A DNA stretch of 64,000 bases from Galbibacter sp048266365 (GCF_048266365.1 NZ_JBLWZP010000003.1:124001-188000); one strand, 5' to 3'; positions 1 to 9,181 are shown, counted from the stretch's first letter. The notes: generated by a model not told the origin, from the sequence alone. Numbers and translations: made by a program.

Positions 1-1131
1 AACAGGCATTTCCTCCGGATCTACATCCCACAATAAGTGATTGCGCTGATATTGTTTCTTTACATCCCTAAGGGCATCCAAGGCTCCTCTTTTGTCAAAC
101 TTATTAATGGCTACCAGATCCGCAAAATCCAACATGTCAATTTTTTCCAATTGGGTGGCAGCTCCAAACTCAGGGGTCATTACATATAAGGATACGTTAG
201 AGTGATCCAAAATTTCTGTATCGCTCTGACCAATTCCGGAGGTCTCTAGTATTATCAAATCAAAGTTAGCCGCTTTTAACACCGCAACAGCCTCAGCAAC
301 GTTTTTTGAAAGCGCTAAATTAGACTGACGAGTGGCGAGACTTCTCATATATACCCTGGGATCATTAATGGCATTCATTCGAATCCTATCCCCAAGTAAA
401 GCACCTCCGGTTTTCCGCTTTGAAGGGTCCACAGAAATAATCCCCAGTGTTTTATCTTCAAAATCAGTTAAAAACCGCCTCACAATCTCATCGACCAAAC
501 TACTCTTACCCGAACCACCGGTACCCGTAATACCCAGAACCGGGACTTTAGCAGAATTCGACTTATTTATTTTAGAATAAATCTCCTGAAACAAATCGTG
601 CTGGTTCTCAGTCAAGCTAATTAACCTGGCAATAACACCACTGTCTTTTTCAGCGAGACCGGATGCAATGGTAGTACGATCTATAGCATCAATCGCAAAA
701 TCCGAAAGCTCCACTAGATGATTTATCATACCTTGAAGCCCCATCGCTCTACCATCATCAGGCGAATAAATCTTGGTAATCCCGTAATCCATCAATTCCT
801 TGATTTCTTCAGGCAGTATAACACCGCCCCCACCACCGAAAACCTTTATATGTGTTGCTCCTCGTTGCTTCAGCAAATCATACATATATTTAAAATACTC
901 ATTGTGCCCACCTTGATAAGAAGTCATTGCTATAGCGTTGACATCTTCTTCAATAGCCGTATTTACGACCTCATCCACACTTCTGTCATGGCCTAAATGT
1001 ATGACCTCAACACCCGAAGATTGAATAATTCTACGCATAATATTGATGGCTGCATCATGACCATCAAAAAGAGATGCCGCAGTGACAATTCTTATTTTAT
1101 TCTTAGGAATATATGGTTTTGTTTGATTCAT
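1..1131 (-). CDS. icmF: Fused isobutyryl-CoA mutase (IcmF), N-terminal 377 residues, cut by window edge
   Basis: Adenosylcobalamin-dependent acyl-CoA mutase of the fused type, which interconverts isobutyryl-CoA and n-butyryl-CoA (or a related branched pair). The frame opens at an ATG at 1131 and stays open to base 1. Residues about 10-140 are the B12-binding domain with the lower-axial-ligand motif DGHDAA near residue 27. Residues about 180-377 are a MeaB-type G-protein chaperone with the P-loop GTGGSGKSS. This order (B12 domain, GTPase, then mutase) is that of IcmF, not of ordinary methylmalonyl-CoA mutase. The mutase domain lies outside the window, so substrate cannot be judged. It is divergent from purU. 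Confidence 0.9.
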   Translation of the reverse strand, partial: MNQTKPYIPKNKIRIVTAASLFDGHDAAINIMRRIIQSSGVEVIHLGHDRSVDEVVNTAIEEDVNAIAMTSYQGGHNEYFKYMYDLLKQRGATHIKVFGGGGGVILPEEIKELMDYGITKIYSPDDGRAMGLQGMINHLVELSDFAIDAIDRTTIASGLAEKDSGVIARLISLTENQHDLFQEIYSKINKSNSAKVPVLGITGTGGSGKSSLVDEIVRRFLTDFEDKTLGIISVDPSKRKTGGALLGDRIRMNAINDPRVYMRSLATRQSNLALSKNVAEAVAVLKAANFDLIILETSGIGQSDTEILDHSNVSLYVMTPEFGAATQLEKIDMLDFADLVAINKFDKRGALDALRDVKKQYQRNHLLWDVDPEEMPV

Positions 1132-1291
1132 TTTTAAAAATATGTGATTTTGATAGCTGCAATTTAAAGAATTTGCAATCAATAAGGAATTTTGTTTTAA
1201 AATACCGCTGTTAAATATTTACAATTTCAACAAAGTAAACTTTTTTGATCATCAAAATACCGTAATTTTATGATTGAAAACAACAATTCAT

Positions 1292-2146
1292 ATGACCAAA
1301 ATAACCACCCTTATTCATTGTAAGGATACTTCAGGAATCATCGCTTCGGTAACGAGCTTCATTCATAAAAACCATGGGAATATCGTTTATATTGACCAAC
1401 ATGTGGACCGGCAAAACGGCATATTTTTCATGAGATCCGAAAGTGAATTCTCAGGGGACAATTTTGAACTCGTCAAATTCAAGTCTGAATTTAAAAGTAG
1501 TATTGCCCAGATCTATAAAATGAAGTGGCATATGCACTCGGATGATTATCGTCCAAAAATGGCAATCTTCGTTTCTAAATACGACCACTGCTTATACGAT
1601 ATATTAGGAAGATACAATTCAGGTGAATTAAAGGTGGACATTCCTTTTATTCTAAGTAACCACCCGGATTTAAAACCCATTGCTGATGCATTTAAAATCC
1701 CTTTCCATCACATTGCTTATACCAAAGAAATAAGTGAAGCGGCACAGAAAAAGCAACTGGAACTATTAGAAGAACACCAAATCGATTTTATAGTACTTGC
1801 TAGATATATGCAGATTGTACCAAATACACTCATCGAACGCTATCAAAATAAAATCATCAATATTCACCATTCGTTCTTACCAGCCTTTGTCGGTGCAAAA
1901 CCATATCATTCGGCCTATAAAAGAGGGGTGAAAATTATTGGTGCGACAAGTCATTACGTCACTGAGGAGTTAGATGCCGGCCCGATCATTGAACAAGATG
2001 TCACCCGAGTAACCCACGCACACTCCATCGAAGATATGGTTGCAAAAGGAAGGGACCTCGAGAAAATCGTTCTTGCCAGAGGCATCAAACTGCATGTTGA
2101 CAGAAAGACAATGGTGTATAATAATAAGACCATTATATTTAGCTGA
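1292..2146 (+). CDS. purU: Formyltetrahydrofolate deformylase
   Basis: Hydrolyses 10-formyl-THF to formate and THF, balancing one-carbon pools and feeding formate to purine synthesis. The 284-residue protein has an N-terminal ACT domain (about 1-85) and a C-terminal formyltransferase domain. The catalytic region reads NIHHSFLPAF, followed by the HYV and ELDAGPII segments that carry the conserved Asn, His and Asp. I chose the ATG at 1292, which begins MTKITTLIHC; an in-frame TTG at 1274 would add six residues but is less likely. The gene stands alone on the plus strand and is followed by a 400-base untranslated stretch ending in a terminator. Confidence 0.93.
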   Translation: MTKITTLIHCKDTSGIIASVTSFIHKNHGNIVYIDQHVDRQNGIFFMRSESEFSGDNFELVKFKSEFKSSIAQIYKMKWHMHSDDYRPKMAIFVSKYDHCLYDILGRYNSGELKVDIPFILSNHPDLKPIADAFKIPFHHIAYTKEISEAAQKKQLELLEEHQIDFIVLARYMQIVPNTLIERYQNKIINIHHSFLPAFVGAKPYHSAYKRGVKIIGATSHYVTEELDAGPIIEQDVTRVTHAHSIEDMVAKGRDLEKIVLARGIKLHVDRKTMVYNNKTIIFS

Positions 2147-2551
2147 AAAAAACTCAAAAGTGACCTAACCAAAAGCTATTCAAAACACTATAAGCTATTT
2201 TTTTCGCACAAGAATCACTATCCGAAGAAGTATAATACTCAAGTAAGCATCCAAACCAACCCTTACTTCAAAATTGTCACCAATACTAAAAACTACAAAA
2301 ACAGCGATAAGGTCTTTTAAAAAAGCATGCAGATTGGAAAATGAAAACTTTTTGTATTAGCATCCATTAAGGCGCCATTATTGGAGCTTGGTCATATTTA
2401 TTTGACTGCAAAACTTCGATTTAATAGTTTGGTAATTTACCCTTAACACGAACTAGCTTCTATATGCTGATCTTTGAAGTATCAAAAGAGCATTTGAAGA
2501 ATTTGAAATGTTTTGAGTTAGCAAGACAGATTAGTTAGTTAGTTTAGTTTT
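2147..2551. other. Intergenic stretch of about 400 bases without a recognisable gene
   Basis: No convincing ORF, tRNA or repeat family is visible between the purU stop and the terminator hairpin at 2552. The sequence is AT-rich with runs such as the tandem TTAG units near 2531-2545. It could be a long purU 3' untranslated region or could hide a small RNA that uses the terminator. Confidence 0.4.
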
Positions 2552-2578
2552 AAAAGCCGATATCTCTCGGCTTTTTTT
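2552..2578. terminator. Terminator hairpin between purU and the BtuF-like gene
   Basis: The stem AAAGCCGA (2553-2560) pairs with TCGGCTTT (2567-2574) around a six-base loop. A T run follows on the plus strand and an A/T run on the other side. It sits two bases beyond the stop of the minus-strand gene and so can serve both convergent units. Confidence 0.8.
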
Positions 2579-2580
2579 GG

Positions 2581-3363
2581 CTATAAACTTAAGCTAAGCG
2601 CTCTAAAATAATTGAAGGCCAGACGCAGTCTAGAGCCATACCAAGAGAAAAATTCACCATCCACAAGTACGATTTGAATACCCGGGAGTAGTGTTTCCAA
2701 TTCTTTCTTATGCTTTTCAGAGAACGGATAAGGTTCTGAGGACAAGAACAGTATGTCTATTGCCGCGTTTTTCAAATCCGACAATTCAACCTGAGGATAT
2801 CGAAGAAGATGCTTAAATGCATTGTCATAACCCGCGACCTCCAACAAATGATTGACAAAAGTGTCTCCTGCGGCCAACATCCACGGTTTTTTCCAAATCA
2901 AATAGGCTACTTTTGGACGTGGGCGACCAATCATGAAATTAGCATAACTCTTGGCCTGCCTTTGGATTTGCTCAATGATGTTATGACTTTGCTCCGTTAC
3001 CTTAAAGAGTGTGCCATAATCCTCCATTAACTGATAGCAATCTTCTAAGGTATAAATATCCGCAACATGGACTTGGGTAAAGGTTTCTAACTCTTGAACT
3101 ATTTCCAAACTATTTTCTTCCTTATTGCAAAGTACAATATCAGCCTTAAGAGACTTTAGAGTCTCCCAATGTACATTCTTGGTTCCTCCCACCAAAGTAA
3201 CTGTCTTGTTGAGATTGTTCGGGTGAACGCAAAACTTCGTAATGCCAACTAATGAATCTTGCAAACCCAGATCGCATAAGAGTTCCGTTTGGGAAGGGAC
3301 AAGACAAACTATCCGTTTAAAAGCAGCAGTCGTATCTATATGTCTTCCTAGCTGATCAATCAA
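2581..3363 (-). CDS. BtuF/TroA-like helical-backbone binding protein without signal peptide
   Basis: A 260-residue member of the periplasmic-binding-protein-like class III fold (Peripla_BP_2), the family that binds cobalamin or ferric siderophores for ABC importers. The typical opening is present: KRIVCLVPSQTELLCDLG near residues 16-33, then a GGTKN segment and LKADIVLCNKEEN. The N-terminus (MIDQLGRHID) shows neither a signal peptide nor a lipobox, so as written the protein would be cytoplasmic. Its stop-start spacing to pyrF is 5 bases, so the two are probably co-transcribed with prfA. No ABC permease or ATPase is nearby. The ligand is unknown. Confidence 0.75.
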   Translation of the reverse strand: MIDQLGRHIDTTAAFKRIVCLVPSQTELLCDLGLQDSLVGITKFCVHPNNLNKTVTLVGGTKNVHWETLKSLKADIVLCNKEENSLEIVQELETFTQVHVADIYTLEDCYQLMEDYGTLFKVTEQSHNIIEQIQRQAKSYANFMIGRPRPKVAYLIWKKPWMLAAGDTFVNHLLEVAGYDNAFKHLLRYPQVELSDLKNAAIDILFLSSEPYPFSEKHKKELETLLPGIQIVLVDGEFFSWYGSRLRLAFNYFRALSLSL

Positions 3364-3368
3364 GAAAA

Positions 3369-4178
3369 TTAAAGGAATTTGGTCATTTGTGATTGGAGTT
3401 CAAAAGCTTTCTCTGCTGCCTTTTGTGCAAAATCTTCTCCTTTAGATGCATATAGAATCCCTCTAGAGGAGTTTACCAAAAGTCCAACATTGTCATTCAT
3501 ACCATATTTACATACCTCTTCAAGACTCCCACCTTGCGCTCCTACTCCAGGGACTAACAAGAATGATTCCGGAATTATCTCCCTGATATCCTTGAGGTAC
3601 TCTGCTTTAGTCGCTCCTATGACATACATCAAATTTTCAGAATTCACATAGGTCTTTGAAGTTTCCAATACATTTTGATAAAGCGGTTTACCTTCTAATT
3701 CCTTGGTCTGAAAATCGAACGCCCCGGGATTTGAAGTAAGCGCCAACAAAATAGTATGCTTTTCCTTAAAGGCTAAAAATGGTTCCACAGAATCTTTTCC
3801 CATATAAGGCGCTACTGTTACTGCATCAAAGTTTAGATCTTCGAAAAACGCCTTGGCATACATGCTTGCGGTATTTCCAATATCGCCTCTTTTGGCGTCA
3901 GCGATGGTAAATAACTCCGGATAGTTTTCATTTATGTACTCAATGGTTTTTTTCAAACTCTCCCACCCTTTAATCCCAAGGGCCTCGTAAAATGCTATAT
4001 TGGGTTTTAAAGCAACTGCCAAATGATTCGTAGCATCAATAATTGCCTTGTTAAAAGCAAAAACGGGATCGTCATCCTTTAATAAATGGGTCGGAATCTT
4101 TTCTAAATCGACATCCAAACCAATGCACAAAAATGATTTTTTCTTTCGTATCTGCTCTACCAGCCGGGTTAATTCCAT
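3369..4178 (-). CDS. pyrF: Orotidine 5'-phosphate decarboxylase (type 2)
   Basis: Decarboxylates OMP to UMP, the last step of de novo pyrimidine synthesis. At 269 residues it has the length of the type 2 subfamily, longer than the E. coli type. The catalytic signature DAKRGDIGNTA lies near residue 100, and the phosphate-binding end PGVGAQGG lies near residue 215. It follows prfA by 51 bases and precedes the BtuF-like gene by 5 bases, so all three probably form one unit. Confidence 0.95.
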   Translation of the reverse strand: MELTRLVEQIRKKKSFLCIGLDVDLEKIPTHLLKDDDPVFAFNKAIIDATNHLAVALKPNIAFYEALGIKGWESLKKTIEYINENYPELFTIADAKRGDIGNTASMYAKAFFEDLNFDAVTVAPYMGKDSVEPFLAFKEKHTILLALTSNPGAFDFQTKELEGKPLYQNVLETSKTYVNSENLMYVIGATKAEYLKDIREIIPESFLLVPGVGAQGGSLEEVCKYGMNDNVGLLVNSSRGILYASKGEDFAQKAAEKAFELQSQMTKFL

Positions 4179-4229
4179 AGTGTTGATTGCATTTGCTTTA
4201 TAAGCCGCTACTATCCATGTTGAGTTGGA

Positions 4230-5306
4230 TTATATGATTTCGCTGGCCTCTTTAAGTTTCTCCGTATTTTCCGCCAATTTCAGCTCCTCTATAATTTTAT
4301 CTATATCCCCGTTCACAATATTAGAAAGGTCGTAAAGCGTAAGACCAATACGGTGATCAGTTACCCTTCCCTGAGGATAATTATAGGTTCTAATTTTAGC
4401 ACTTCGGTCCCCGCTGGACACCATACTTTTACGTCTGGCAGCGTCAGCCTCCTGTTTCTTCGCCAATTCTCTTTCGTACAATCTTGAACGTAGTACCTTG
4501 ATTGCTTTTTCTAAGTTCTTATGTTGGGATTTCTCATCCTGACAACGCACTTCAATTCCTGTTGGAATGTGTTGCAATTGAATTGCAGAGTAAGTGGTAT
4601 TTACCGATTGTCCTCCGGGACCAGTAGAGGTCGTCCTTATAATCTTTACATCTCCCATATCAAGTTCAACATCAAACTCCTCAGCCTCAGGTAAAACCAT
4701 TACCGTGGCTGCTGAAGTATGCACGCGTCCTTGAGTTTCTGTCTGTGGAACACGTTGTACTCGGTGCACACCGGCTTCAAACTTTAAAGTTCCATAAACA
4801 TTATTACCACTGACTTCAAAAATAATTTCTTTATAACCACCGGAGGTCCCTTCGTTAAAGTCGACTACACCGACCTTCCATCCTTTACTCTCGCAATATT
4901 TGGTATACATACGTTGTAGGTCCCCAGCGAAAATACTGGCTTCATCTCCTCCGGTTCCTGCCCTGATTTCCATCATAACATTCTTGGCATCTTCCGGATC
5001 TTTAGGGATCAGCAAAAATTTAATTTGCTCCTCCAATCCAGGAAGTTTATCCTTGGCTTCATCCAACTGCATCTTTGCCATCTCGACCATCTCCGCATCA
5101 CTAGCATCAGCAATGATTTCTTCGGCCTCTGCGATATTATCCAAAACCTCCTTGTACTCAACTCTCTTGTCTACAAGATCTTTGAGTTCTTTATATTCTT
5201 TATTAAGTTGCACATAACGCTTCTGATCAGCTATGACATCCGGTTGAATGATCAAATCTGAAATCTCATCAAAGCGTTGCTTAACTACATTTAATTTATC
5301 TAACAT
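4230..5306 (-). CDS. prfA: Peptide chain release factor 1
   Basis: Recognises UAA and UAG stop codons and triggers peptidyl-tRNA hydrolysis on the ribosome. The 358-residue length is typical. The catalytic GGQ is in GPGGQSVNTT near residue 231. The discriminator region follows the family, and the N-terminal helical domain is lysine/glutamate-rich. It is the first gene of the prfA-pyrF-BtuF-like unit and has a TAnnTTTG box 22 bases before its ATG. Confidence 0.96.
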   Translation of the reverse strand: MLDKLNVVKQRFDEISDLIIQPDVIADQKRYVQLNKEYKELKDLVDKRVEYKEVLDNIAEAEEIIADASDAEMVEMAKMQLDEAKDKLPGLEEQIKFLLIPKDPEDAKNVMMEIRAGTGGDEASIFAGDLQRMYTKYCESKGWKVGVVDFNEGTSGGYKEIIFEVSGNNVYGTLKFEAGVHRVQRVPQTETQGRVHTSAATVMVLPEAEEFDVELDMGDVKIIRTTSTGPGGQSVNTTYSAIQLQHIPTGIEVRCQDEKSQHKNLEKAIKVLRSRLYERELAKKQEADAARRKSMVSSGDRSAKIRTYNYPQGRVTDHRIGLTLYDLSNIVNGDIDKIIEELKLAENTEKLKEASEII

Positions 5307-5327
5307 AACTACTTAATATTGGCTGGG

Positions 5328-5335
5328 CAAATTTA
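5328..5335 (-). promoter_or_regulatory. Probable -7 box of the prfA promoter
   Basis: On the minus strand the bases read TAAATTTG, a full match to the Bacteroidota -7 consensus TAnnTTTG, 22 bases before the prfA ATG. No good TTTG lies at the ideal upstream distance, so this rests on the -7 box alone. Confidence 0.5.
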
Positions 5336-5396
5336 CGATTATTTTGATGGAATATGATATTTGCCAGCCTTAGTATAACTATCCCATGTGAATTTT

Positions 5397-5436
5397 GTAT
5401 CCTTTTTAGGCGGTACGCTCCTGCTGAGCTATCCGC
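5397..5436 (-). other. tRNA-D-arm-like hairpin in the prfA-purM gap
   Basis: On the minus strand this begins GCGGATAGCTCAGCAGGAGC, which looks like the 5' part of a bacterial tRNA (bases 1 to about 25; closest in style to tRNA-Phe). The D-loop is too short, and no anticodon arm or TTCGAATC-type T-arm follows. On either strand GCGG (5410-5413) pairs with CCGC (5433-5436) and GCTC (5417-5420) with GAGC (5426-5429), giving a hairpin. It may be a tRNA remnant, an RNA element between the two genes, or chance. Confidence 0.3.
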
Positions 5437-5520
5437 TTTAGGTCGATAAGGGGCAGTCGATTGTCATAAACACACTTCAATCCACTCCCTTAAAAATGTC
5501 CTTAGTTGTGGGTAGTGACT

Positions 5521-6702
5521 TTATTGATATTCAAAAGTTCCTTTATCAGAAACAATACTGAGTTTCTTCGTTTTTGAAGCCTCGACTCTACCAACGATTT
5601 GAGCGTCCACATCAAATGATTTTGAAATTGCAATAATATCTTCAGCGATGCTTGGATCCACATACAACTCCATACGGTGTCCACAGTTAAATACCTGGTA
5701 CATTTCTTTCCAAGAGGTTTTAGACTGCTCTTGAATAAGTTTAAATAGTGGTGGCACTTCAAACATATTGTCTTTGACAATGTGCAAATTATCTATAAAA
5801 TGCAAGATTTTGGTCTGTGCCCCACCACTACAATGGATCATACCATCAATCTTGGACGCTCCTATTTTCTGTAGGATTTCTTGAATAATTGGCGCATAAG
5901 TTCTTGTCGGAGATAATACTAATTGACCTGCATCCAAAGGAGATCCCTCAACTGCATCGGTAAGATTAGTACCTCCCGAGTATACCAATTCGTCGGGTAC
6001 GCTGTGATCAAAACTTTCCGGGTATTTTTCAGCTAAGTATTTTCCAAACACATCATGTCGGGCAGAGGTCAATCCATTACTACCCATCCCTCCATTGTAT
6101 TGCTTTTCATAAGAGGCTTGTCCATAAGAGGCCAATCCTACAATGACATTTCCGGCTTTAATATTAGCATTGTCAATAACATCAGAGCGTTTGATTCGAG
6201 CAGTAACCGTGGAATCCACAATAATTGTACGCACCAAATCACCTACATCTGCAGTTTCACCTCCTGTAGAATGGATGTTCACTCCGTACTGTTTCATCTC
6301 AGCAATCAGCTCTTCTGTTCCGTTGATAATAGCAGCAATCACCTCAGCTGTTATCAGATTTTTGTTTCTTCCTATGGTAGAGGATAACAAGATATTACTC
6401 GTAGCACCAACACAAAGAAGATCATCGATATTCATAATTAAGGCATCCTGTGCAATACCTTTCCATACAGAGACATCCCCGGTCTCTTTCCAATACATAT
6501 AAGCTAAAGACGATTTTGTTCCCGCGCCATCGGCATGCATGATCAGACAATGATCCTCGCTACCGGTCAAATGATCCGGAATAATTTTACAAAACGCTTT
6601 TGGAAATAAACCCTTGTCCACATTTTTAATTGCGGCATGCACATCTTCTTTGGAAGCTGAAACTCCTCTTTGCGAATATCTTTTACTAATCTGAGAACTC
6701 AT
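5521..6702 (-). CDS. purM: Phosphoribosylformylglycinamidine cyclo-ligase (AIR synthetase)
   Basis: ATP-dependent ring closure of FGAM to AIR in purine synthesis. I use the ATG at 6702 (MSSQISKRYSQRGVSASKED), which gives 393 residues; an upstream in-frame ATG at 6744 lies inside a terminator hairpin and upstream of the promoter, so it is not the start. Family features include the GAGTKS loop near residue 60 and the NIDDLLCVGA segment that binds metal and nucleotide. The length exceeds the roughly 345 residues of E. coli PurM, as in the Bacteroidota form. It is probably monocistronic. Confidence 0.93.
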   Translation of the reverse strand: MSSQISKRYSQRGVSASKEDVHAAIKNVDKGLFPKAFCKIIPDHLTGSEDHCLIMHADGAGTKSSLAYMYWKETGDVSVWKGIAQDALIMNIDDLLCVGATSNILLSSTIGRNKNLITAEVIAAIINGTEELIAEMKQYGVNIHSTGGETADVGDLVRTIIVDSTVTARIKRSDVIDNANIKAGNVIVGLASYGQASYEKQYNGGMGSNGLTSARHDVFGKYLAEKYPESFDHSVPDELVYSGGTNLTDAVEGSPLDAGQLVLSPTRTYAPIIQEILQKIGASKIDGMIHCSGGAQTKILHFIDNLHIVKDNMFEVPPLFKLIQEQSKTSWKEMYQVFNCGHRMELYVDPSIAEDIIAISKSFDVDAQIVGRVEASKTKKLSIVSDKGTFEYQ

Positions 6703-6718
6703 CGTATGAAATTTTAGA

Positions 6719-6749
6719 CAAAAATAGCCATAAATAAAAAGCACACAAA
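6719..6749 (-). promoter_or_regulatory. purM promoter (TTTG, 19-base spacer, TATTTTTG)
   Basis: On the minus strand TTTG (6746-6749) is followed after exactly 19 bases by TATTTTTG (6719-6726), a complete match to the Bacteroidota sigma-A promoter consensus. It lies 16 bases before the purM ATG. The -33 box lies within the terminator hairpin that ends the upstream transcript. Confidence 0.75.
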
Positions 6750-6766
6750 CAAAAGTTTGTGTGCTT
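6739..6766 (-). terminator. Terminator of the type III glutamine synthetase gene
   Basis: A perfect 12-base-pair stem: AAGCACACAAAC (6739-6750) pairs with GTTTGTGTGCTT (6755-6766) around a four-base loop. On the minus strand it is followed by TTTTTATTTA. It lies about 230 bases after the stop at 6995 and overlaps the purM -33 box. Confidence 0.85.
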
Positions 6767-6994
6767 GTACTTTAGAAGGTTGGTTGTATCCTTCTATCCT
6801 TCAGTAATTCTAAAGCTTTTATTACAAAAACTAAAGAACTACATCATTAAATTGATTAATAGCATACCAAATATAAGGAAACATTTCATCGAAAAAACAG
6901 GAAAAACCCCCTAACTTAGAGATACTTAGCTTTTTTCGACAAAGCCCATCATAAATCGGTCTAAGAACAAATAAGGATCTTGAATCTGAACGGT

Positions 6995-9181
6995 TTATTT
7001 TGTAAACAACAGTTCTCTATATTTGGTCAATGGCCATAAATTATCTTCAACCATTATTTCCAATTTATCACAATGGTAACGAATATCATCAAAAAACGGT
7101 AATACACGCTCACAATAAGCTTCTGCTTTAAGCTGAGGCTTATCCAATTTATTTGCGTATTTTCTGGCATCAATCATCTTACTAACATTAGAATTAATCT
7201 CAGAAATATGATTTGAGATTTCTTCGATCAAATCCAATTGTTCGGGAGCCAGCTTTTTAAAATCGCTACCAAAGACATCTTTGATTCCTTTGACATTGGT
7301 GATCAAAACATTTTGATACCGAATTGCGGTCGGAATGACATGGTTTCTTGCAATATCACCTAATACCCTACTCTCTATTTGTACCTTGTGTACATATTCC
7401 TCCAATTCTATTTCGTGTCGAGCTCTAATCTCGGTTTCACTCATTACATTCATTTGCTCAAACAAATCAATGGTATTTTTCTTCAAGTAGACTTTAAGCG
7501 CCTGTGGAGTGTTTTTGTTATTACTCAATCCGCGTTTAACAGCTTCTTTTTCCCACTCCGGACTATAGCCATCACCTTCAAACCTGATTTTCTTTGATGC
7601 CTTAATATACTCTCTAAGCACATTAAATATGGCCTCATCCTTTTTAAGCCCCTTTTTGTCAATTAAAGCGTCCACCTCTACTTTGAATGCCTGGAGTTGT
7701 TTAGCAACGATAGTATTCAAAATCATCATCGGTTTGGCACAATTTGCTTTAGAACCTACCGCTCTAAATTCAAATTTGTTTCCGGTGAACGCAAAACTAG
7801 AAGTACGATTTCTATCGGTGTTATCTAATAAGATTTCAGGAATCTTACCAACGACATTGAGTTTTAGATCCGTTTTCTCCTCTGGAGACAACTTCCCTTT
7901 AGACACATCTTCCAATTCATCCAAAACCTTGTTGAGTTGGCTACCTATAAATACGGATACAATCGCCGGAGGTGCCTCATTAGCTCCAAGCCTATGATCA
8001 TTTGTCGCAGAGGCAACCGAGGCACGAAGTAACTCTTCATTGTCATGAACAGCCTTAATTGTATTTATGAAAAATGTTAAGAATTGTAGGTTCTTTGTCG
8101 GCGTACTACCTGGACTTAGCAAGTTTACACCAGTGTTAGTTGCCAATGACCAGTTATTGTGTTTACCCGAACCGTTGATCCCGGCAAATGGCTTTTCGTG
8201 AAATAGCACTTTAAAATTATGCTTATCCGCCATTTTATCCATCAAGTCCATCAATAATGAATTGTGATCCACCGCTAGATTCGCTTCCTCATAAATAGGA
8301 GCCAATTCAAATTGATTAGGAGCAACCTCATTATGTCTGGTCTTTACAGGAATCCCAAGTCGAACACACTCATTCTCCAATTCTCTCATATAATTTAGCA
8401 CGCGATCCGGAATTGATCCAAAATAATGATCGTCCAGCTGCTGTCCTTTTGCCGGTGAATGCCCTAGTAAGGTTCTCCCTGCCAATAAGAGGTCAGGTCT
8501 TGAAAGCATAAGGGCTTTATCAATTAAAAAATATTCTTGTTCCCAACCTAAAGAAACATTGACCTTAGTAACACTTTTATCAAAGTACCGTGCAACCTCT
8601 GTCGCAGCCTGATCCATAGCTAGTAATGATCTTAGTAAAGGTGCTTTATTGTCCAGTGATTCTCCTGTATAGGACACAAAAACGGTAGGAATACAAAGTG
8701 TTGTCCCATGAATGAATGCCGGAGAGGTTGGATCCCAAGCCGTGTATCCTCTGGCTTCGAAAGTATTTCGAATACCCCCATTAGGAAAACTTGAAGCATC
8801 AGGTTCTTGCTGGACCAATTGCGCACCACCAAATCTATCTACTGCATCAGTAGTACTAATGGGTTCAAAAAACGCATCGTGCTTCTCCGCAGTAGTTCCG
8901 GTTAGAGGTTGAAACCAGTGAGTATAATGCGTAGCTCCCTTAGATATAGCCCATATCTTCATATAGGTAGCGATCTCGTCGGCCAATTTTCTATTTATCT
9001 TTCCTCCGCCTTCTATTGCATCCATGACACTATTATAGGCTTCTCTGGACATTACCTGTCTCATGACAACCGCATTAAAGACATTGGTACCGAAAAGATC
9101 AGAACGATGTTCAGGAGTTTCTACATGAACGGGAACGCGCTCAAAGGTTTGCTTTAATGCTTCAAATCTAATTGTGGACAT
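6995..9181 (-). CDS. glnN: Glutamine synthetase type III
   Basis: ATP-dependent ligation of ammonia to glutamate by the large GSIII class typical of Bacteroidota. The protein is about 728 residues, and GSIII enzymes are around 720-730. The GSIII N-terminal extension runs from MSTIRFEALKQTFERVPV. The catalytic core contains WEQEYFLID near residue 225 and the ATP-loop GINGSGKHNNWSL near residue 340. The C-terminal helical part is GSIII-specific. I prefer the ATG at 9181; an ATG two codons upstream (9187) is also possible. It is transcribed away from a second, unrelated glutamine synthetase at 9458. Confidence 0.95.
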   Translation of the reverse strand: MSTIRFEALKQTFERVPVHVETPEHRSDLFGTNVFNAVVMRQVMSREAYNSVMDAIEGGGKINRKLADEIATYMKIWAISKGATHYTHWFQPLTGTTAEKHDAFFEPISTTDAVDRFGGAQLVQQEPDASSFPNGGIRNTFEARGYTAWDPTSPAFIHGTTLCIPTVFVSYTGESLDNKAPLLRSLLAMDQAATEVARYFDKSVTKVNVSLGWEQEYFLIDKALMLSRPDLLLAGRTLLGHSPAKGQQLDDHYFGSIPDRVLNYMRELENECVRLGIPVKTRHNEVAPNQFELAPIYEEANLAVDHNSLLMDLMDKMADKHNFKVLFHEKPFAGINGSGKHNNWSLATNTGVNLLSPGSTPTKNLQFLTFFINTIKAVHDNEELLRASVASATNDHRLGANEAPPAIVSVFIGSQLNKVLDELEDVSKGKLSPEEKTDLKLNVVGKIPEILLDNTDRNRTSSFAFTGNKFEFRAVGSKANCAKPMMILNTIVAKQLQAFKVEVDALIDKKGLKKDEAIFNVLREYIKASKKIRFEGDGYSPEWEKEAVKRGLSNNKNTPQALKVYLKKNTIDLFEQMNVMSETEIRARHEIELEEYVHKVQIESRVLGDIARNHVIPTAIRYQNVLITNVKGIKDVFGSDFKKLAPEQLDLIEEISNHISEINSNVSKMIDARKYANKLDKPQLKAEAYCERVLPFFDDIRYHCDKLEIMVEDNLWPLTKYRELLFTK

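Noticed and set aside
5502..5780. A 92-residue minus-strand frame over the purM 3' end
   Set aside because: It is an out-of-frame reading of purM, which has clear family motifs.
6702..6744. Upstream start for purM at 6744
   Set aside because: That ATG lies inside a terminator hairpin and upstream of the promoter -7 box; the added 14 residues do not fit the family.
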